Shown here piece by piece: positions 8,285 through 18,181 of a stretch of 64,000 nucleotides of DNA. A model generated the notes under the pieces. That model searched no databases and was not told the DNA's origin. It saw only the letters and a program-made list of their open reading frames with translations. Positions within the stretch are counted from its first letter, which is position 1. Each line of letters begins with the position of its first letter. Source of the DNA: an uncultured Streptococcus sp. (GTDB lineage: Bacteria; Bacillota; Bacilli; Lactobacillales; Streptococcaceae); assembly GCF_901875575.1 (NCBI RefSeq), contig NZ_CABFMF010000011.1, positions 124,001 to 188,000 of the forward strand, in the 5' to 3' direction. A program made the position numbers and the translations under genes.

Positions 8285-9849
8285 TATTTCAAATCCTCCG
8301 TTTGCATTTGGTTAGCACCTGTAGTATAAGTATCCATATCCATACGGCGCTCAATGAAGCGCAAGATACGTGTTACGGTGAAGGTAAGAATAAAGTAGAT
8401 TACAGCAATGATTGTAAATGTTTGGAAATATTGGTAGGTTTGAGTTGCGACGGTATTTCCTGAGAAATAAAGCTCGACAACAGAGATAACGTTCAATACT
8501 GAAGTATCTTTGATATTGATGACAAACTCATTACCAGTTGCTGGTAAGATATTTCGAACTACTTGAGGTAGGACAATCTTACGCATGGTTTGATTATGTG
8601 TCATACCAAGAGCAGTTGCAGCCTCAAATTGCCCCTTGTCAACAGCCAAGATACCACCACGGACAATCTCAGTCATGTAGGCACCTGTGTTAATTGAAAC
8701 GATGAAAATAGCAGCCAGTGTACGGTCAAGATTGATGCCAAAAGCTTGGGCAGTACCATAGTAGATGACCATGGATTGAACAATCATTGGTGTCCCACGG
8801 AAGATTTCAATGTAGACGTTAAGAATCCAACTGAAGAACTTTTGTAGTCCATAGATAGCTTTATTTTCTGATAGAGGTGCTGTTCGGAAGACACCAATAG
8901 CAAGACCAATAATGAGGCCAGTAATGGTTCCGATGATAGAGATTAAAAGAGTGATACCAGCACCACGCAAGAGTTGTTGCCAGTTCTCAGAAAGAATTTT
9001 AGCAACTTGGCTAAAGAAGCTACTGCTAGTTTCTTCAGTTGTTGTAGCTTCGGCAGGTTGCTCTTTAATCATACGATCCATCAGGGAAACTTGCTCATCC
9101 TTAGAGATTGTTTCAATGCTAGAATTGATTTGAGAAATGCGGCTGTCATCCTTGCGAAGGCCGATGGCAATAGCAGTATCTTCCTCTCCAGTTTGGAATC
9201 CTGGTTCTACTTGGATCATTTTAAACTTAGAGTTAGCTGCTTCTGCTGTCAAAGCCTCAGGGCGTTCTGATACATAGGCATCAATGACTCCAGCTTCAAG
9301 AGCTTGGCGCATCTGAGCGAAGTCCCCCATTGCTGTTTCTTTTTTTGCACCCGTAATTTGAGCAATCAAGTCATAGAGGTAAACACCTTGTTGGGATGTG
9401 ATTTTAGCACCGTTAAAATCGTTTAGACTTTTTGCATTTGCATAGGTGGAATCTTTTTTTACCAGAAGAACAGGCACACTAGTGTAGTAACTGCTTGAAA
9501 AAGCAATTTCTTTTTTACGTTCAGCGGTTGGGCTCATACCTGCAATAATCATATCGATTTTTCCAGAAGTAAGAGCTGGGACGAGACCTTCCCATTTAGT
9601 TTTGACTACTAAGGGTTCTTTCCCTAAATCTTTGGCGATTTTTTTGGCAATTTGAACATCGTAGCCGTTGGCATATTGGTTAGTTCCATCGATTTTGACA
9701 GCACCATTGCTATCATCATCCTGTGTCCAGTTAAATGGGGCATACGCCGCTTCCATACCGATGCGTAAATATTCATCGGCTTGAACAACATTGACAAGCC
9801 CTAACGTCAGTAAGAGACTTGCAAAAATAGATAAGTATATTTTTTTCAT
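8284..9849 (-). CDS. Amino-acid ABC transporter, fused substrate-binding and permease protein
   Basis: 521 residues. An N-terminal signal sequence (residues 1-24, ending VVQADE) precedes a periplasmic-binding-protein type 2 domain to about residue 260 (EYLRIGMEAAYAPFNWT; IDMIIAGMSPTAERK). A linker follows, then a HisM/GlnP-type permease (about 285-505) with the EAA-loop sequence EAATALGMTHNQTMRKIVLPQ. Such fusions are common in lactic acid bacteria. Together with the ATPase gene it makes a complete two-gene importer on the minus strand. The start is supported by a TAGGAGAA ribosome site. Confidence 0.93.
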   Translation of the reverse strand: MKKIYLSIFASLLLTLGLVNVVQADEYLRIGMEAAYAPFNWTQDDDSNGAVKIDGTNQYANGYDVQIAKKIAKDLGKEPLVVKTKWEGLVPALTSGKIDMIIAGMSPTAERKKEIAFSSSYYTSVPVLLVKKDSTYANAKSLNDFNGAKITSQQGVYLYDLIAQITGAKKETAMGDFAQMRQALEAGVIDAYVSERPEALTAEAANSKFKMIQVEPGFQTGEEDTAIAIGLRKDDSRISQINSSIETISKDEQVSLMDRMIKEQPAEATTTEETSSSFFSQVAKILSENWQQLLRGAGITLLISIIGTITGLIIGLAIGVFRTAPLSENKAIYGLQKFFSWILNVYIEIFRGTPMIVQSMVIYYGTAQAFGINLDRTLAAIFIVSINTGAYMTEIVRGGILAVDKGQFEAATALGMTHNQTMRKIVLPQVVRNILPATGNEFVINIKDTSVLNVISVVELYFSGNTVATQTYQYFQTFTIIAVIYFILTFTVTRILRFIERRMDMDTYTTGANQMQTEDLK

Positions 9850-9948
9850 GTTTTCTCCTATTTCTAATCTATTAAAAAATAACTGTCTCCTATTTTATCG
9901 AAAAAAACTCTATTTTTCAATATAGGTAAGCCTTTACTTATGAAAAAA

Positions 9949-9957
9949 TGATATAAT
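9949..9957 (+). promoter_or_regulatory. Extended -10 promoter of the DUF2207 gene
   Basis: TGATATAAT is a TGn-extended consensus -10. No good -35 sits at the right distance, which is usual for streptococcal extended -10 promoters. Confidence 0.6.
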
Positions 9958-9988
9958 GATAGCAAAGATAAAAAGGGGGGCTTAGTTG

Positions 9989-11878
9989 ATGAAAAAAACT
10001 TTTTTCTTACTAGTGTTAGGCTTGTTTTGCCTTCTGCCATTCTCTGTTTTTGCCATTGATTTCAAGATAAACTCTTATCAAGGGGATTTGTATATTCATG
10101 CAGACAATACAGCAGAATTTAGACAGAAGATAGTTTACCAGTTTGAGGAGGACTTTAAGGGCCAAATCGTGGGACTTGGACGTGCTGGCAAGATGCCTAG
10201 CGGATTTGCCATTGATTCTCATCCAAAGGTTCAGGCATCGAAAAATGGTGCTGAACTGACAGATGTTACAAGCGAAGTGACAGAAGAAGCGGATGGTTAT
10301 ACTGTGAAAGTCTACAATCCGGGTCAGGAGGGCGACATAGTTGAAGTTGATCTCACCTGGAACTTAAAAAATTTACTTTTCCTATATGATGACATCGCTG
10401 AATTAAATTGGCAACCTTTAACAGATAGTTCAGGGGCTATTGGAAAGTTTGAATTTCATGTAAGGGGAGAGAAGGGGGCTGAAAAACTCTTTTTCCATAC
10501 AGGGAAACTTTTTAGAGAGGGAACGATTGAAAAGAGTAACCTTGATTATACTATTCGTTTGGACAATCTTCCGGCTAAGCGTGGGGTTGAATTGCATGCC
10601 TACTGGCCTCGGGCCGATTTTGCTAGCGCTAGGGATCAGGGCTTGAAAGGAAATCGTTTAGAAGAGTTTAATAAGATAGAAGACTCGATTGTTAAAGAAA
10701 AGAATCAGAGTAAACAACTCCTTACTTGGGTCTTCCCTTCCATACTTTCCATCTCCTTGTTATTGAGTGTTTTCTTCTATTTTATTTATAGAAGAAAGAC
10801 CACTTCTTCAGTTAAATATGCCAAAGATCATCGTCTCTATGAACCACCAATGGAATTAGAGCCTATGGTTTTATCAGAGGCTGTCTACTCGACCTCTTTG
10901 GAGGAAGTAAGTCCTCTAACCAAAGGAGCAGGAAAATTCACCTTTGACCAACTTATTCAAGCTACCTTGTTAGATGTGATAGATCGTGGGAATGTCTCTA
11001 TTATTTCAGAGGGAGATGCAGTTGGCTTAAGACTGGTAAAAGAAGATGGTTTGTCAAATTTTGAGAAAGACTGCCTAAATCTGGCCTTTTCAGGCAAAAA
11101 AGAAACAACTCTTTCCAACTTGTTTGCGGATTACAAGGTATCTGAGAGTCTTTATCGCGGAGCCAAATCTGCCGATGAAAAACGGATTCAAGCAAGAGGG
11201 ATTCAGCTCAAATCTTCTTTCGAAGCAGTATTAAAAGAGATGCAAGAAGGAGTGAGAAATCGAGTTTCCTTCTGGGGGCTCCCAGATTACTATCGATCTT
11301 TAACTGGTGGGGAAAAGGCCTTGCAAGTGGGTATGGGATTCTCTACTATCCTACCCCTATTTATCGGATTTGGTTTGTTCTTGTACAGTTTAGATGTTCA
11401 TGCTTATTTTTACCTTCCTTTGCTAATACTTGGTTTTCTAGGTTTGGTTTTGGCTGTTTTCTATTATTGGAAGCTTCGATTAGATAATCGTGATGGTGTC
11501 CTAAATGAAGCAGGGGCAGAAGTCTACTATCTCTGGACCAGTTTTGAAAATATGTTGCGTGAGATTGCACGATTGGATCAGGCTGAGCTGGAAAGTATTG
11601 TGGTCTGGAATCGCCTCTTGGTCTATGCGACCTTATTTGGCTATGCGGAAAAGGTCAGTCATTTAATGAAGGTGCATCACATCCAAGTAGAAAATCCAGA
11701 TATCAACCTCTATGTAGCTTATGGCTGGCACAGTATGTTTTATGATTCAACAGCACAAATGAGCCATTATGCTAGTGTCGCAAATACAGCAAGTACCTAC
11801 TCCGTATCTTCTGGAAGTGGAAGTTCTGGCGGTGGCTTCTCTGGAGGCGGTGGAGGTGGCAGTATCGGTGCCTTTTAA
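9989..11878 (+). CDS. DUF2207-family membrane protein with glycine-rich tail
   Basis: About 629 residues. Signal peptide at the N-terminus (KKTFFLLVLGLFCLLPF), an extracellular beta-rich domain (about 25-235), a membrane segment near residue 245, a cytoplasmic region, two membrane segments near 455-500, and a C-terminus of glycine and serine repeats (GGGFSGGGGGGSIGAF). This is the layout of DUF2207 proteins, whose function is not established. ATG 9989 is chosen over the TTG at 9986 because AAAAGGGGGG ends 8 nt before it. Followed closely by uppP. Confidence 0.85.
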   Translation: MKKTFFLLVLGLFCLLPFSVFAIDFKINSYQGDLYIHADNTAEFRQKIVYQFEEDFKGQIVGLGRAGKMPSGFAIDSHPKVQASKNGAELTDVTSEVTEEADGYTVKVYNPGQEGDIVEVDLTWNLKNLLFLYDDIAELNWQPLTDSSGAIGKFEFHVRGEKGAEKLFFHTGKLFREGTIEKSNLDYTIRLDNLPAKRGVELHAYWPRADFASARDQGLKGNRLEEFNKIEDSIVKEKNQSKQLLTWVFPSILSISLLLSVFFYFIYRRKTTSSVKYAKDHRLYEPPMELEPMVLSEAVYSTSLEEVSPLTKGAGKFTFDQLIQATLLDVIDRGNVSIISEGDAVGLRLVKEDGLSNFEKDCLNLAFSGKKETTLSNLFADYKVSESLYRGAKSADEKRIQARGIQLKSSFEAVLKEMQEGVRNRVSFWGLPDYYRSLTGGEKALQVGMGFSTILPLFIGFGLFLYSLDVHAYFYLPLLILGFLGLVLAVFYYWKLRLDNRDGVLNEAGAEVYYLWTSFENMLREIARLDQAELESIVVWNRLLVYATLFGYAEKVSHLMKVHHIQVENPDINLYVAYGWHSMFYDSTAQMSHYASVANTASTYSVSSGSGSSGGGFSGGGGGGSIGAF

Positions 11879-11938
11879 AGAGAAGTGCTATAGACTGAAA
11901 AAGTATGCTATAATGGAAGATAGAAAAAGGAGTAATCT

Positions 11939-12784
11939 ATGTATCTTATTGAAATTTTAAAATCTATCTTCTTCGGGATTGTGGAAGGAATTACGGAATG
12001 GTTGCCAATTTCCAGTACAGGCCACTTGATTTTAGCAGAGGAATTTATCCAATATCAAAATCAAAATGAAGCCTTTATATCCATGTTTAATGTTGTGATT
12101 CAGCTTGGTGCGATTTTAGCGGTCATGGTGATTTACTTTAATAAGCTCAATCCTTTCAAATCGACTAAAGACAAGCAGGAAGTTCGTAAGACTTGGCAAT
12201 TGTGGTCTAAAGTTCTTGTAGCTACTTTACCTTTGCTTGCTGTCTTTAAATTTGATGATTGGTTTGATACCCACTTCCATAACATGGTTTCAGTTGCTCT
12301 CATGTTGATTATCTATGGAATTGCCTTTATCTATTTGGAAAAGCGCAATAAAGCGCGTGCTATCGAGCCAAGTGTAACAGAGTTAGACAAGCTTCCTTAT
12401 ACTACAGCCTTCTATATCGGACTCTTCCAAGTTCTTGCCCTTTTACCAGGAACTAGTCGTTCTGGGGCAACGATTGTCGGTGGTTTATTGAATGGAACCA
12501 GTCGTTCTGTTGTAACGGAATTTACCTTCTATCTTGGAATTCCTGTTATGTTTGGAGCTAGTGCCTTAAAGATTTTCAAATTTGTAAAAGCGGGACAACT
12601 CTTGAGCTTTGGGCAATTGTTCTTGCTCTTGGTTGCGATGGGAGTAGCCTTTGCAGTCAGCATGATCGCTATTCGTTTCTTGACCAGCTATGTGAAAAAA
12701 CACGACTTTACCCTTTTTGGTAAATACCGTATCGTGCTTGGTGGTGTCTTGCTACTTTATAGCTTTGTTCGTTTATTTATATAA
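11939..12784 (+). CDS. uppP: Undecaprenyl-diphosphate phosphatase
   Basis: 281-residue polytopic BacA/UppP-type membrane enzyme that recycles undecaprenyl diphosphate for peptidoglycan and other wall polymers; it confers some bacitracin tolerance. The catalytic motif EGITEWLPISSTGH (residues 16-29) and the second motif PGTSRSGATI are both intact. An extended -10-like GCTATAAT precedes it near 11907 and a bidirectional terminator follows. Confidence 0.95.
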   Translation: MYLIEILKSIFFGIVEGITEWLPISSTGHLILAEEFIQYQNQNEAFISMFNVVIQLGAILAVMVIYFNKLNPFKSTKDKQEVRKTWQLWSKVLVATLPLLAVFKFDDWFDTHFHNMVSVALMLIIYGIAFIYLEKRNKARAIEPSVTELDKLPYTTAFYIGLFQVLALLPGTSRSGATIVGGLLNGTSRSVVTEFTFYLGIPVMFGASALKIFKFVKAGQLLSFGQLFLLLVAMGVAFAVSMIAIRFLTSYVKKHDFTLFGKYRIVLGGVLLLYSFVRLFI

Positions 12785-12786
12785 GA

Positions 12787-12819
12787 AAAACCTTGAAGGG
12801 TCAGACTCTTCAAGGTTTT
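12787..12819. terminator. Bidirectional terminator between uppP and dinB
   Basis: AAAACCTTGAAG and CTTCAAGGTTTT form a 12-bp perfect stem with a 9-base loop. It overlaps the last codons of dinB on the other strand. Confidence 0.88.
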
Positions 12820-13879
12820 AAAATCCAGTCACGGTAATCCCCAACAGGCGGACACCTCTTTCTTTACCGTTTAACTCTTCATAGAGTTGCAGGGCTATTT
12901 GGCTTATCTGACTAGCATTCTGTGTTTTTTGAGCTAAACTTTTTCGTTTAGTAAGAGTTGAAAAGTCCTCGTAGCGGATTTTCAAAATGACAATTTTTCC
13001 AGATTTTTCTTGTTGGCTGAGATTGAGAGCGACTCTTTCTGATAGGAGAGTCAGCTCTTTTTTGATGTCTTCCTCGGCACGGAGAATCTTCCCATAGGTT
13101 TTCTCCTTCCCGATGGATTTACGGATGCGATTTGATTTAACTGGAGAGTTGTGAATACCACGAGCCTTTCGATAAAGGTCGTAGCCCAGTCTGCCAAAGC
13201 GGTCTATTAGGGTTATTTCAGGAATTTCAAATAGATCAGCGCCAGTAAAAATGCCCATTTGATGAAGACGTTCCACCGTCTTTTTTCCTACTCCGTGAAA
13301 CTTGGCCACGTCCATTTGTTTGAGAAAATCCTCAGCATGCTCAGGTAGAATCACTGTCAGACCATGTGGTTTTTGATAATCGCTAGCCATTTTAGCTAAG
13401 AATTTGTTGTAGGAAACACCGGCAGAAGCAGTTAGATGAAGTTCTTGCCAGATATCCTCTTGAATGAGACGAGCGATTTTAACTGCCGATTTAATACCTA
13501 GTTTATTTTCTGTCACGTCTAAATAAGCTTCGTCAATACTAACTGGTTCGATGATATCTGTATAACGTTTAAAGATCTCTCGAATCTGAAGTCCCACTGT
13601 CTTATATTTTTCATAATTTCCTGAGATAAAAATAGCTTGAGGACAGCGTTCGTAAGCCTCTTTCGAACTCATGGCAGAGTGAATACCGAAAGATCTAGCT
13701 TCATAACTACAGGTTGCAACGACTCCACGGCCACCAGTTTCTCTTGGATCACTTCCGATGATGACTGGTTTACCTTTTAATTTAGGATTGTCTCGAATTT
13801 CTACAGCAGCAAAAAAAGCATCCATGTCAATGTGGATGATTTTTCTGGACAAATCATTTAACAAAGGAAAAACCAGCAT
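12818..13879 (-). CDS. dinB: DNA polymerase IV (Y family)
   Basis: 353 residues. The catalytic carboxylates are in IHIDMDAFFAAVE (Asp18) and SIDEAYLD (Asp116-Glu117). The HhH region FHGVGKKTVERL and the little-finger domain follow. It performs error-prone translesion synthesis. The start at 13879 gives about 10 residues before the conserved core; no better internal start was seen. It is convergent with uppP and divergent from pflB. No obvious LexA/HdiR box was recognised upstream. Confidence 0.93.
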   Translation of the reverse strand: MLVFPLLNDLSRKIIHIDMDAFFAAVEIRDNPKLKGKPVIIGSDPRETGGRGVVATCSYEARSFGIHSAMSSKEAYERCPQAIFISGNYEKYKTVGLQIREIFKRYTDIIEPVSIDEAYLDVTENKLGIKSAVKIARLIQEDIWQELHLTASAGVSYNKFLAKMASDYQKPHGLTVILPEHAEDFLKQMDVAKFHGVGKKTVERLHQMGIFTGADLFEIPEITLIDRFGRLGYDLYRKARGIHNSPVKSNRIRKSIGKEKTYGKILRAEEDIKKELTLLSERVALNLSQQEKSGKIVILKIRYEDFSTLTKRKSLAQKTQNASQISQIALQLYEELNGKERGVRLLGITVTGF

Positions 13880-14035
13880 GTATAACTCCTTTTAAGTATT
13901 TATTTCCTTTTATTATATCCTTTTTTCTGAAAAAAAGGAAAATCAGGTTTTGTTTTTCAAAAATATAATACAGTTTATCTTGAAAAAACATTCTGTTTTA
14001 GAAAAGAAAGTGTGAAAATAGGGATTTTACTCTTG

Positions 14036-14050
14036 TTGAAATCGTTTACT
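14036..14050 (+). promoter_or_regulatory. cre-like (CcpA) site before pflB
   Basis: TTGAAATCGTTTACT matches 13 of 15 positions of the cre consensus WTGNAARCGNWWWCA. It lies in the -35 region of the extended -10 promoter TGGTATACT (14055-14062). pflB in lactic acid bacteria responds to sugar supply, so CcpA control is plausible but inferred. Confidence 0.5.
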
Positions 14051-14054
14051 GTAT

Positions 14055-14062
14055 GGTATACT
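14055..14062 (+). promoter_or_regulatory. pflB promoter -10
   Basis: TGGTATACT is an extended -10; TTGTTG lies 18 nt upstream as a possible -35. The leader that follows has a GTAACA/TGTTAC hairpin at 14075-14092. Confidence 0.55.
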
Positions 14063-14117
14063 TAACTCATAAATGTAACAGATAGCTGTTACTAGAAAGA
14101 AAAAAGAGGACACTAAC

Positions 14118-16442
14118 ATGGTTGTTAAAACAGTTGTTGAAGCTCAAGATATTTTTGATAAAGCTTGGGAAGGCTTCAAAGGCGTAGATTGGAAGGAAAA
14201 AGTAAGCATTTCACGCTTTGTTCAAGCTAACTACACGCCTTACGATGGAGACGAAAGCTTCCTTGCAGGACCAACTGAACGCTCACTTCACATCAAAAAA
14301 ATTGTAGAAGAAACTAAAGCTCACTACGAAGAAACTCGTTTCCCAATGGACACTCGTCCAACATCTATCGCTGATATCCCAGCAGGATTTATCGACAAAG
14401 AAAACGAAGTTATCTATGGTATCCAAAACGATGAACTCTTCAAATTGAACTTCATGCCAAGAGGTGGTATCCGTATGGCTGAAACTACTTTGAAAGAAAA
14501 TGGATATGAACCAGACCCAGCTGTTCACGAAATCTTCACTAAATACGTAACAACAGTTAACGACGGTATCTTCCGTGCTTACACTTCAAACATCCGTCGC
14601 GCTCGTCACGCACACACTGTAACTGGTCTTCCAGATGCATACTCACGTGGACGTATCATCGGTGTTTACGCTCGTCTTGCTCTTTACGGTGCAGACTACT
14701 TGATGCAAGAAAAAGTAAACGATTGGAATGCAATCGAAGAAATCGATGAAGAAACAATCCGTCTTCGTGAAGAAATCAACCTTCAATATCAAGCATTACA
14801 ACAAGTTGTACGCTTAGGTGATCTTTACGGAGTTGACGTTCGCAAACCAGCGATGAACACTAAAGAAGCTATCCAATGGGTTAACATTGCCTTCATGGCT
14901 GTCTGCCGTGTTATCAACGGTGCTGCTACATCTCTAGGACGTGTGCCAATCGTATTGGATATCTTTGCTGAACGTGACCTTGCTCGTGGTACATTTACTG
15001 AATCAGAAATCCAAGAATTCGTTGATGATTTTGTTATGAAACTTCGTACAGTTAAATTTGCTCGTACAAAAGCTTACGACCAATTGTACTCAGGTGACCC
15101 AACTTTCATCACAACTTCTATGGCTGGTATGGGTAACGACGGTCGTCACCGTGTTACTAAGATGGACTACCGTTTCTTGAACACTCTTGACAACATCGGT
15201 AACTCACCAGAACCAAACTTGACAGTTCTTTGGACTGATAAATTGCCATACAACTTCCGTCGCTACTGTATGCACATGAGCCACAAACACTCTTCTATCC
15301 AATACGAAGGTGTTACAACAATGGCTAAAGACGGATACGGTGAAATGAGCTGTATCTCATGCTGTGTATCACCACTTGACCCAGAAAACGAAGAACAACG
15401 TCACAACATCCAGTACTTCGGTGCTCGCGTAAACGTATTGAAAGCCCTTCTTACTGGTTTGAACGGTGGTTACGACGATGTTCATAAAGATTACAAAGTA
15501 TTTGACATCGATCCTATCCGTGATGAAGTTCTTGAATTCGAATCAGTTAAAGCTAACTTTGAAAAATCTCTTGACTGGTTGACTGACACTTATGTAGATG
15601 CTTTGAATATCATCCACTACATGACTGATAAGTACAACTACGAAGCTGTTCAAATGGCATTCTTGCCAACTAAACAACGTGCTAACATGGGATTCGGTAT
15701 CTGTGGATTTGCTAACACTGTTGATACATTGTCAGCTATCAAATACGCTACAGTTAAACCAATCCGTGATGAAAATGGCTACATCTACGATTACGAAACA
15801 ATCGGTGAATACCCACGTTGGGGTGAAGATGATCCTCGTTCAAACGAATTGGCAGAATGGTTGATTGAAGCTTATACAACTCGTCTACGTAGCCACAAAC
15901 TTTACAAAGATGCAGAAGCTACAGTTTCACTTTTGACTATCACATCTAACGTTGCTTACTCTAAACAAACTGGTAACTCACCAGTCCATAAAGGTGTATA
16001 TCTTAACGAAGATGGTTCTGTGAACTTGTCTAAACTTGAATTCTTCTCACCAGGTGCTAACCCATCTAACAAAGCTAAAGGTGGATGGTTGCAAAACTTG
16101 AACTCACTTTCTAGTCTTGACTTTGGTTATGCGGCTGACGGTATCTCATTGACTACTCAAGTTTCACCACGTGCTCTTGGTAAGACTCGTGACGAACAAG
16201 TTGATAACTTGGTAACAATCCTTGATGGTTACTTTGAAAACGGTGGACAACACGTTAACTTGAACGTTATGGACTTGAACGATGTTTACGAAAAGATTAT
16301 GTCTGGTGAAGATGTTATCGTACGTATCTCTGGATACTGTGTAAACACTAAATACCTCACTCCAGAACAAAAAACTGAATTGACACAACGTGTCTTCCAC
16401 GAAGTTCTTTCTATGGATGATGCCTTGGATGCGTTGAACTAA
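14118..16442 (+). CDS. pflB: Formate C-acetyltransferase (pyruvate formate-lyase)
   Basis: 774-residue glycyl-radical enzyme converting pyruvate and CoA to acetyl-CoA and formate, the mixed-acid branch used at low sugar or without oxygen. The adjacent catalytic cysteines are in SCISCCVSP and the radical glycine is in VRISGYCVN near the C-terminus. Codon use is strongly biased to translationally optimal codons, as expected of a highly expressed gene. The activase gene is not in the window. A strong terminator follows. Confidence 0.96.
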   Translation: MVVKTVVEAQDIFDKAWEGFKGVDWKEKVSISRFVQANYTPYDGDESFLAGPTERSLHIKKIVEETKAHYEETRFPMDTRPTSIADIPAGFIDKENEVIYGIQNDELFKLNFMPRGGIRMAETTLKENGYEPDPAVHEIFTKYVTTVNDGIFRAYTSNIRRARHAHTVTGLPDAYSRGRIIGVYARLALYGADYLMQEKVNDWNAIEEIDEETIRLREEINLQYQALQQVVRLGDLYGVDVRKPAMNTKEAIQWVNIAFMAVCRVINGAATSLGRVPIVLDIFAERDLARGTFTESEIQEFVDDFVMKLRTVKFARTKAYDQLYSGDPTFITTSMAGMGNDGRHRVTKMDYRFLNTLDNIGNSPEPNLTVLWTDKLPYNFRRYCMHMSHKHSSIQYEGVTTMAKDGYGEMSCISCCVSPLDPENEEQRHNIQYFGARVNVLKALLTGLNGGYDDVHKDYKVFDIDPIRDEVLEFESVKANFEKSLDWLTDTYVDALNIIHYMTDKYNYEAVQMAFLPTKQRANMGFGICGFANTVDTLSAIKYATVKPIRDENGYIYDYETIGEYPRWGEDDPRSNELAEWLIEAYTTRLRSHKLYKDAEATVSLLTITSNVAYSKQTGNSPVHKGVYLNEDGSVNLSKLEFFSPGANPSNKAKGGWLQNLNSLSSLDFGYAADGISLTTQVSPRALGKTRDEQVDNLVTILDGYFENGGQHVNLNVMDLNDVYEKIMSGEDVIVRISGYCVNTKYLTPEQKTELTQRVFHEVLSMDDALDALN

Positions 16443-16468
16443 TCAAGTTCTTGAATAATGAAATAAGG

Positions 16469-16501
16469 AACCCTCGGTCAGTCGACTGAGGGTTGTTTTT
16501 T
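16469..16501 (+). terminator. Intrinsic terminator after pflB
   Basis: AACCCTC / GAGGGTT stem with an inner GTC/GAC extension, followed by GTTTTTTT. Confidence 0.85.
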
Positions 16502-16510
16502 TGATTCTTA

Positions 16511-16623
16511 TACTCTGACAAAATTTCTTCAAACCACGTCAGTTTTATCTGCTGAGTTACAGAAGTGCTTTGAGAACTCTGTGCCTTGCTTTCCGGTTTG
16601 CTCTTTGATTTTTATTGAGTGTA
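16511..16623 (+). repeat. Degenerate BOX element
   Basis: It starts TACTCTGACAAAATTTCTTC and ends TTTTTATTGAGTGTA, recognisable as boxA and boxC ends with many substitutions. It is older or more decayed than the other three copies. It lies between the pflB and trkH terminators. Confidence 0.7.
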
Positions 16624-16704
16624 AACCTCAGTCAGTCTCTGAAGTGTCTAACTTGGTTTAAAAAGAGTTCGTTGAATTCTGGAAGGTGATCTGAAATTAA
16701 AACA

Positions 16705-16731
16705 CCACACTTTGTAAGATACAAGGTGTGG
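16705..16731. terminator. Terminator after trkH (minus strand)
   Basis: CCACACTTTGTA and TACAAGGTGTGG form a 12-bp stem with loop AGA, flanked by A and T runs. It sits 8 nt beyond the trkH stop codon. Confidence 0.82.
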
Positions 16732-16738
16732 TTGTATT

Positions 16739-18178
16739 TTATCTCTTGGACCATGTCCGCTTCATAAAGAGAAGTAGGATGGGATATATCTCTAAACGAC
16801 CTGCAATCATAGCGAATGAAAGGAGGAGTTTTGAGAGAGGGCTAAAGATTGAAAAACTAGAAGTAGTTCCTAAGATAGGGCCGATATTGTTGAAACAGCT
16901 AAAGACAGCACTAGTAACGACTAGGAAGTCATTGCTGTCAAGGCTAATAATAAAAATGAGTGATAGTGAAATCATAATATAAATGACAAAATATTTGAGA
17001 ATTTTGTGCTGAGTATCCTTATCAATCACCGTTTTATTAACATGGAGGGTCAAAACACGGTGGGGCGATAGAATTGACAAAATTTGGTTTTTGGCAATTT
17101 TTGAAAGGATGAGGCCTCGAATAACCTTGAGTCCACCTGCGGTTGAACCAGCAGAACCACCGATTCCCATGAGGAAGAGGAGGATAAACTGGGAGAAGAG
17201 GGGCCAGTTGGTAATGTCTCCGTAACCAAAACCAGTCGTTGTAATGATATTGGAAACCTGGAAGAAGGCCATTTCAAAACTCTTTGAAAATCCTGGATAG
17301 AGATAGAGGGTATTGAGACTAATCAAGCCTGTAGAAAGCAGTACAATGACCAAGTAAGCTCGAAGTTCTTCATCTCCAAAGAAAGCTTTAACGCGACGGA
17401 GCATGAGGTAGTAGTAAAGGTTGAAATTTACCCCAAAAACCAGAACTCCGATACTAACCAGATAGGTAATCAGTGAGCTACCATAGTGGGCAATTCCGTC
17501 GTTATAGACGGTAAATCCTCCTGTACCTGCTGTACCCATAGCAATGACAAAACTATCGTAGAGAGGCATACCGGCTAGATAATAGATGATGACAAAGAGG
17601 GAGAAGAGAGCTAGATAAAGGAGATAGAGAATCTGGGCAGTGTTTTTGAGTTTGGATACAACCTTACCGAAGACGGGACCAGGAACCTCAGCCTTCATCA
17701 CTTCTAGGTGGCTATTCTTGGCATTGTCCATAATAGCAAGTGCAAAAACAAGCACTCCCATCCCTCCAATCAAGTGGGTAAAACTTCGCCAGAAGAGGAG
17801 GGAGCGACTGAGGACCGAAACGTCGTTCAGAATAGTTGCTCCAGTAGTTGTAAAGCCAGAGCTAATTTCAAAAAAGGCATCGATAACGCTGGAAATTTGC
17901 TTAGCAAAAACAAAGGGGAGACCTCCAAAGAAAGACCAAAGGATCCAACAGAGGGCCACAATCAAGATTCCCTCCTTGGCATAAATCCGTTGATTTTTTG
18001 GCTTTTGTAAAATTCCTGAACCGCCTAGTAATACGAGAATCCCAATCGTTGTAAAGAGGGCTGTAAAGACTTGGCTCGATTCACGGTAATAGACAGCAAT
18101 CGCAACAGGAACCAAGAGGAGAACAGCTTCAATCAAAAGTAACTTTGAAAGGAGGTAACGAATCATACTTTTATTCAT
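16739..18178 (-). CDS. trkH: Trk-type potassium uptake protein, channel subunit
   Basis: 479 residues with about ten membrane segments. The four P-loop filter sequences of the TrkH/KtrB family are visible: SSGFTTTGAT, GTAGTGGFTVY, IITTTGFGYGD and FSCFNNIGP, each with the central glycine. It forms the potassium-translocating pore; the TrkA-like protein encoded three bases upstream gates it. The two genes are one minus-strand operon. Substrate K+ is inferred from the family; some KtrB relatives also use Na+ coupling. Confidence 0.92.
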   Translation of the reverse strand: MNKSMIRYLLSKLLLIEAVLLLVPVAIAVYYRESSQVFTALFTTIGILVLLGGSGILQKPKNQRIYAKEGILIVALCWILWSFFGGLPFVFAKQISSVIDAFFEISSGFTTTGATILNDVSVLSRSLLFWRSFTHLIGGMGVLVFALAIMDNAKNSHLEVMKAEVPGPVFGKVVSKLKNTAQILYLLYLALFSLFVIIYYLAGMPLYDSFVIAMGTAGTGGFTVYNDGIAHYGSSLITYLVSIGVLVFGVNFNLYYYLMLRRVKAFFGDEELRAYLVIVLLSTGLISLNTLYLYPGFSKSFEMAFFQVSNIITTTGFGYGDITNWPLFSQFILLFLMGIGGSAGSTAGGLKVIRGLILSKIAKNQILSILSPHRVLTLHVNKTVIDKDTQHKILKYFVIYIMISLSLIFIISLDSNDFLVVTSAVFSCFNNIGPILGTTSSFSIFSPLSKLLLSFAMIAGRLEIYPILLLFMKRTWSKR

Positions 18179-18181
18179 CTC

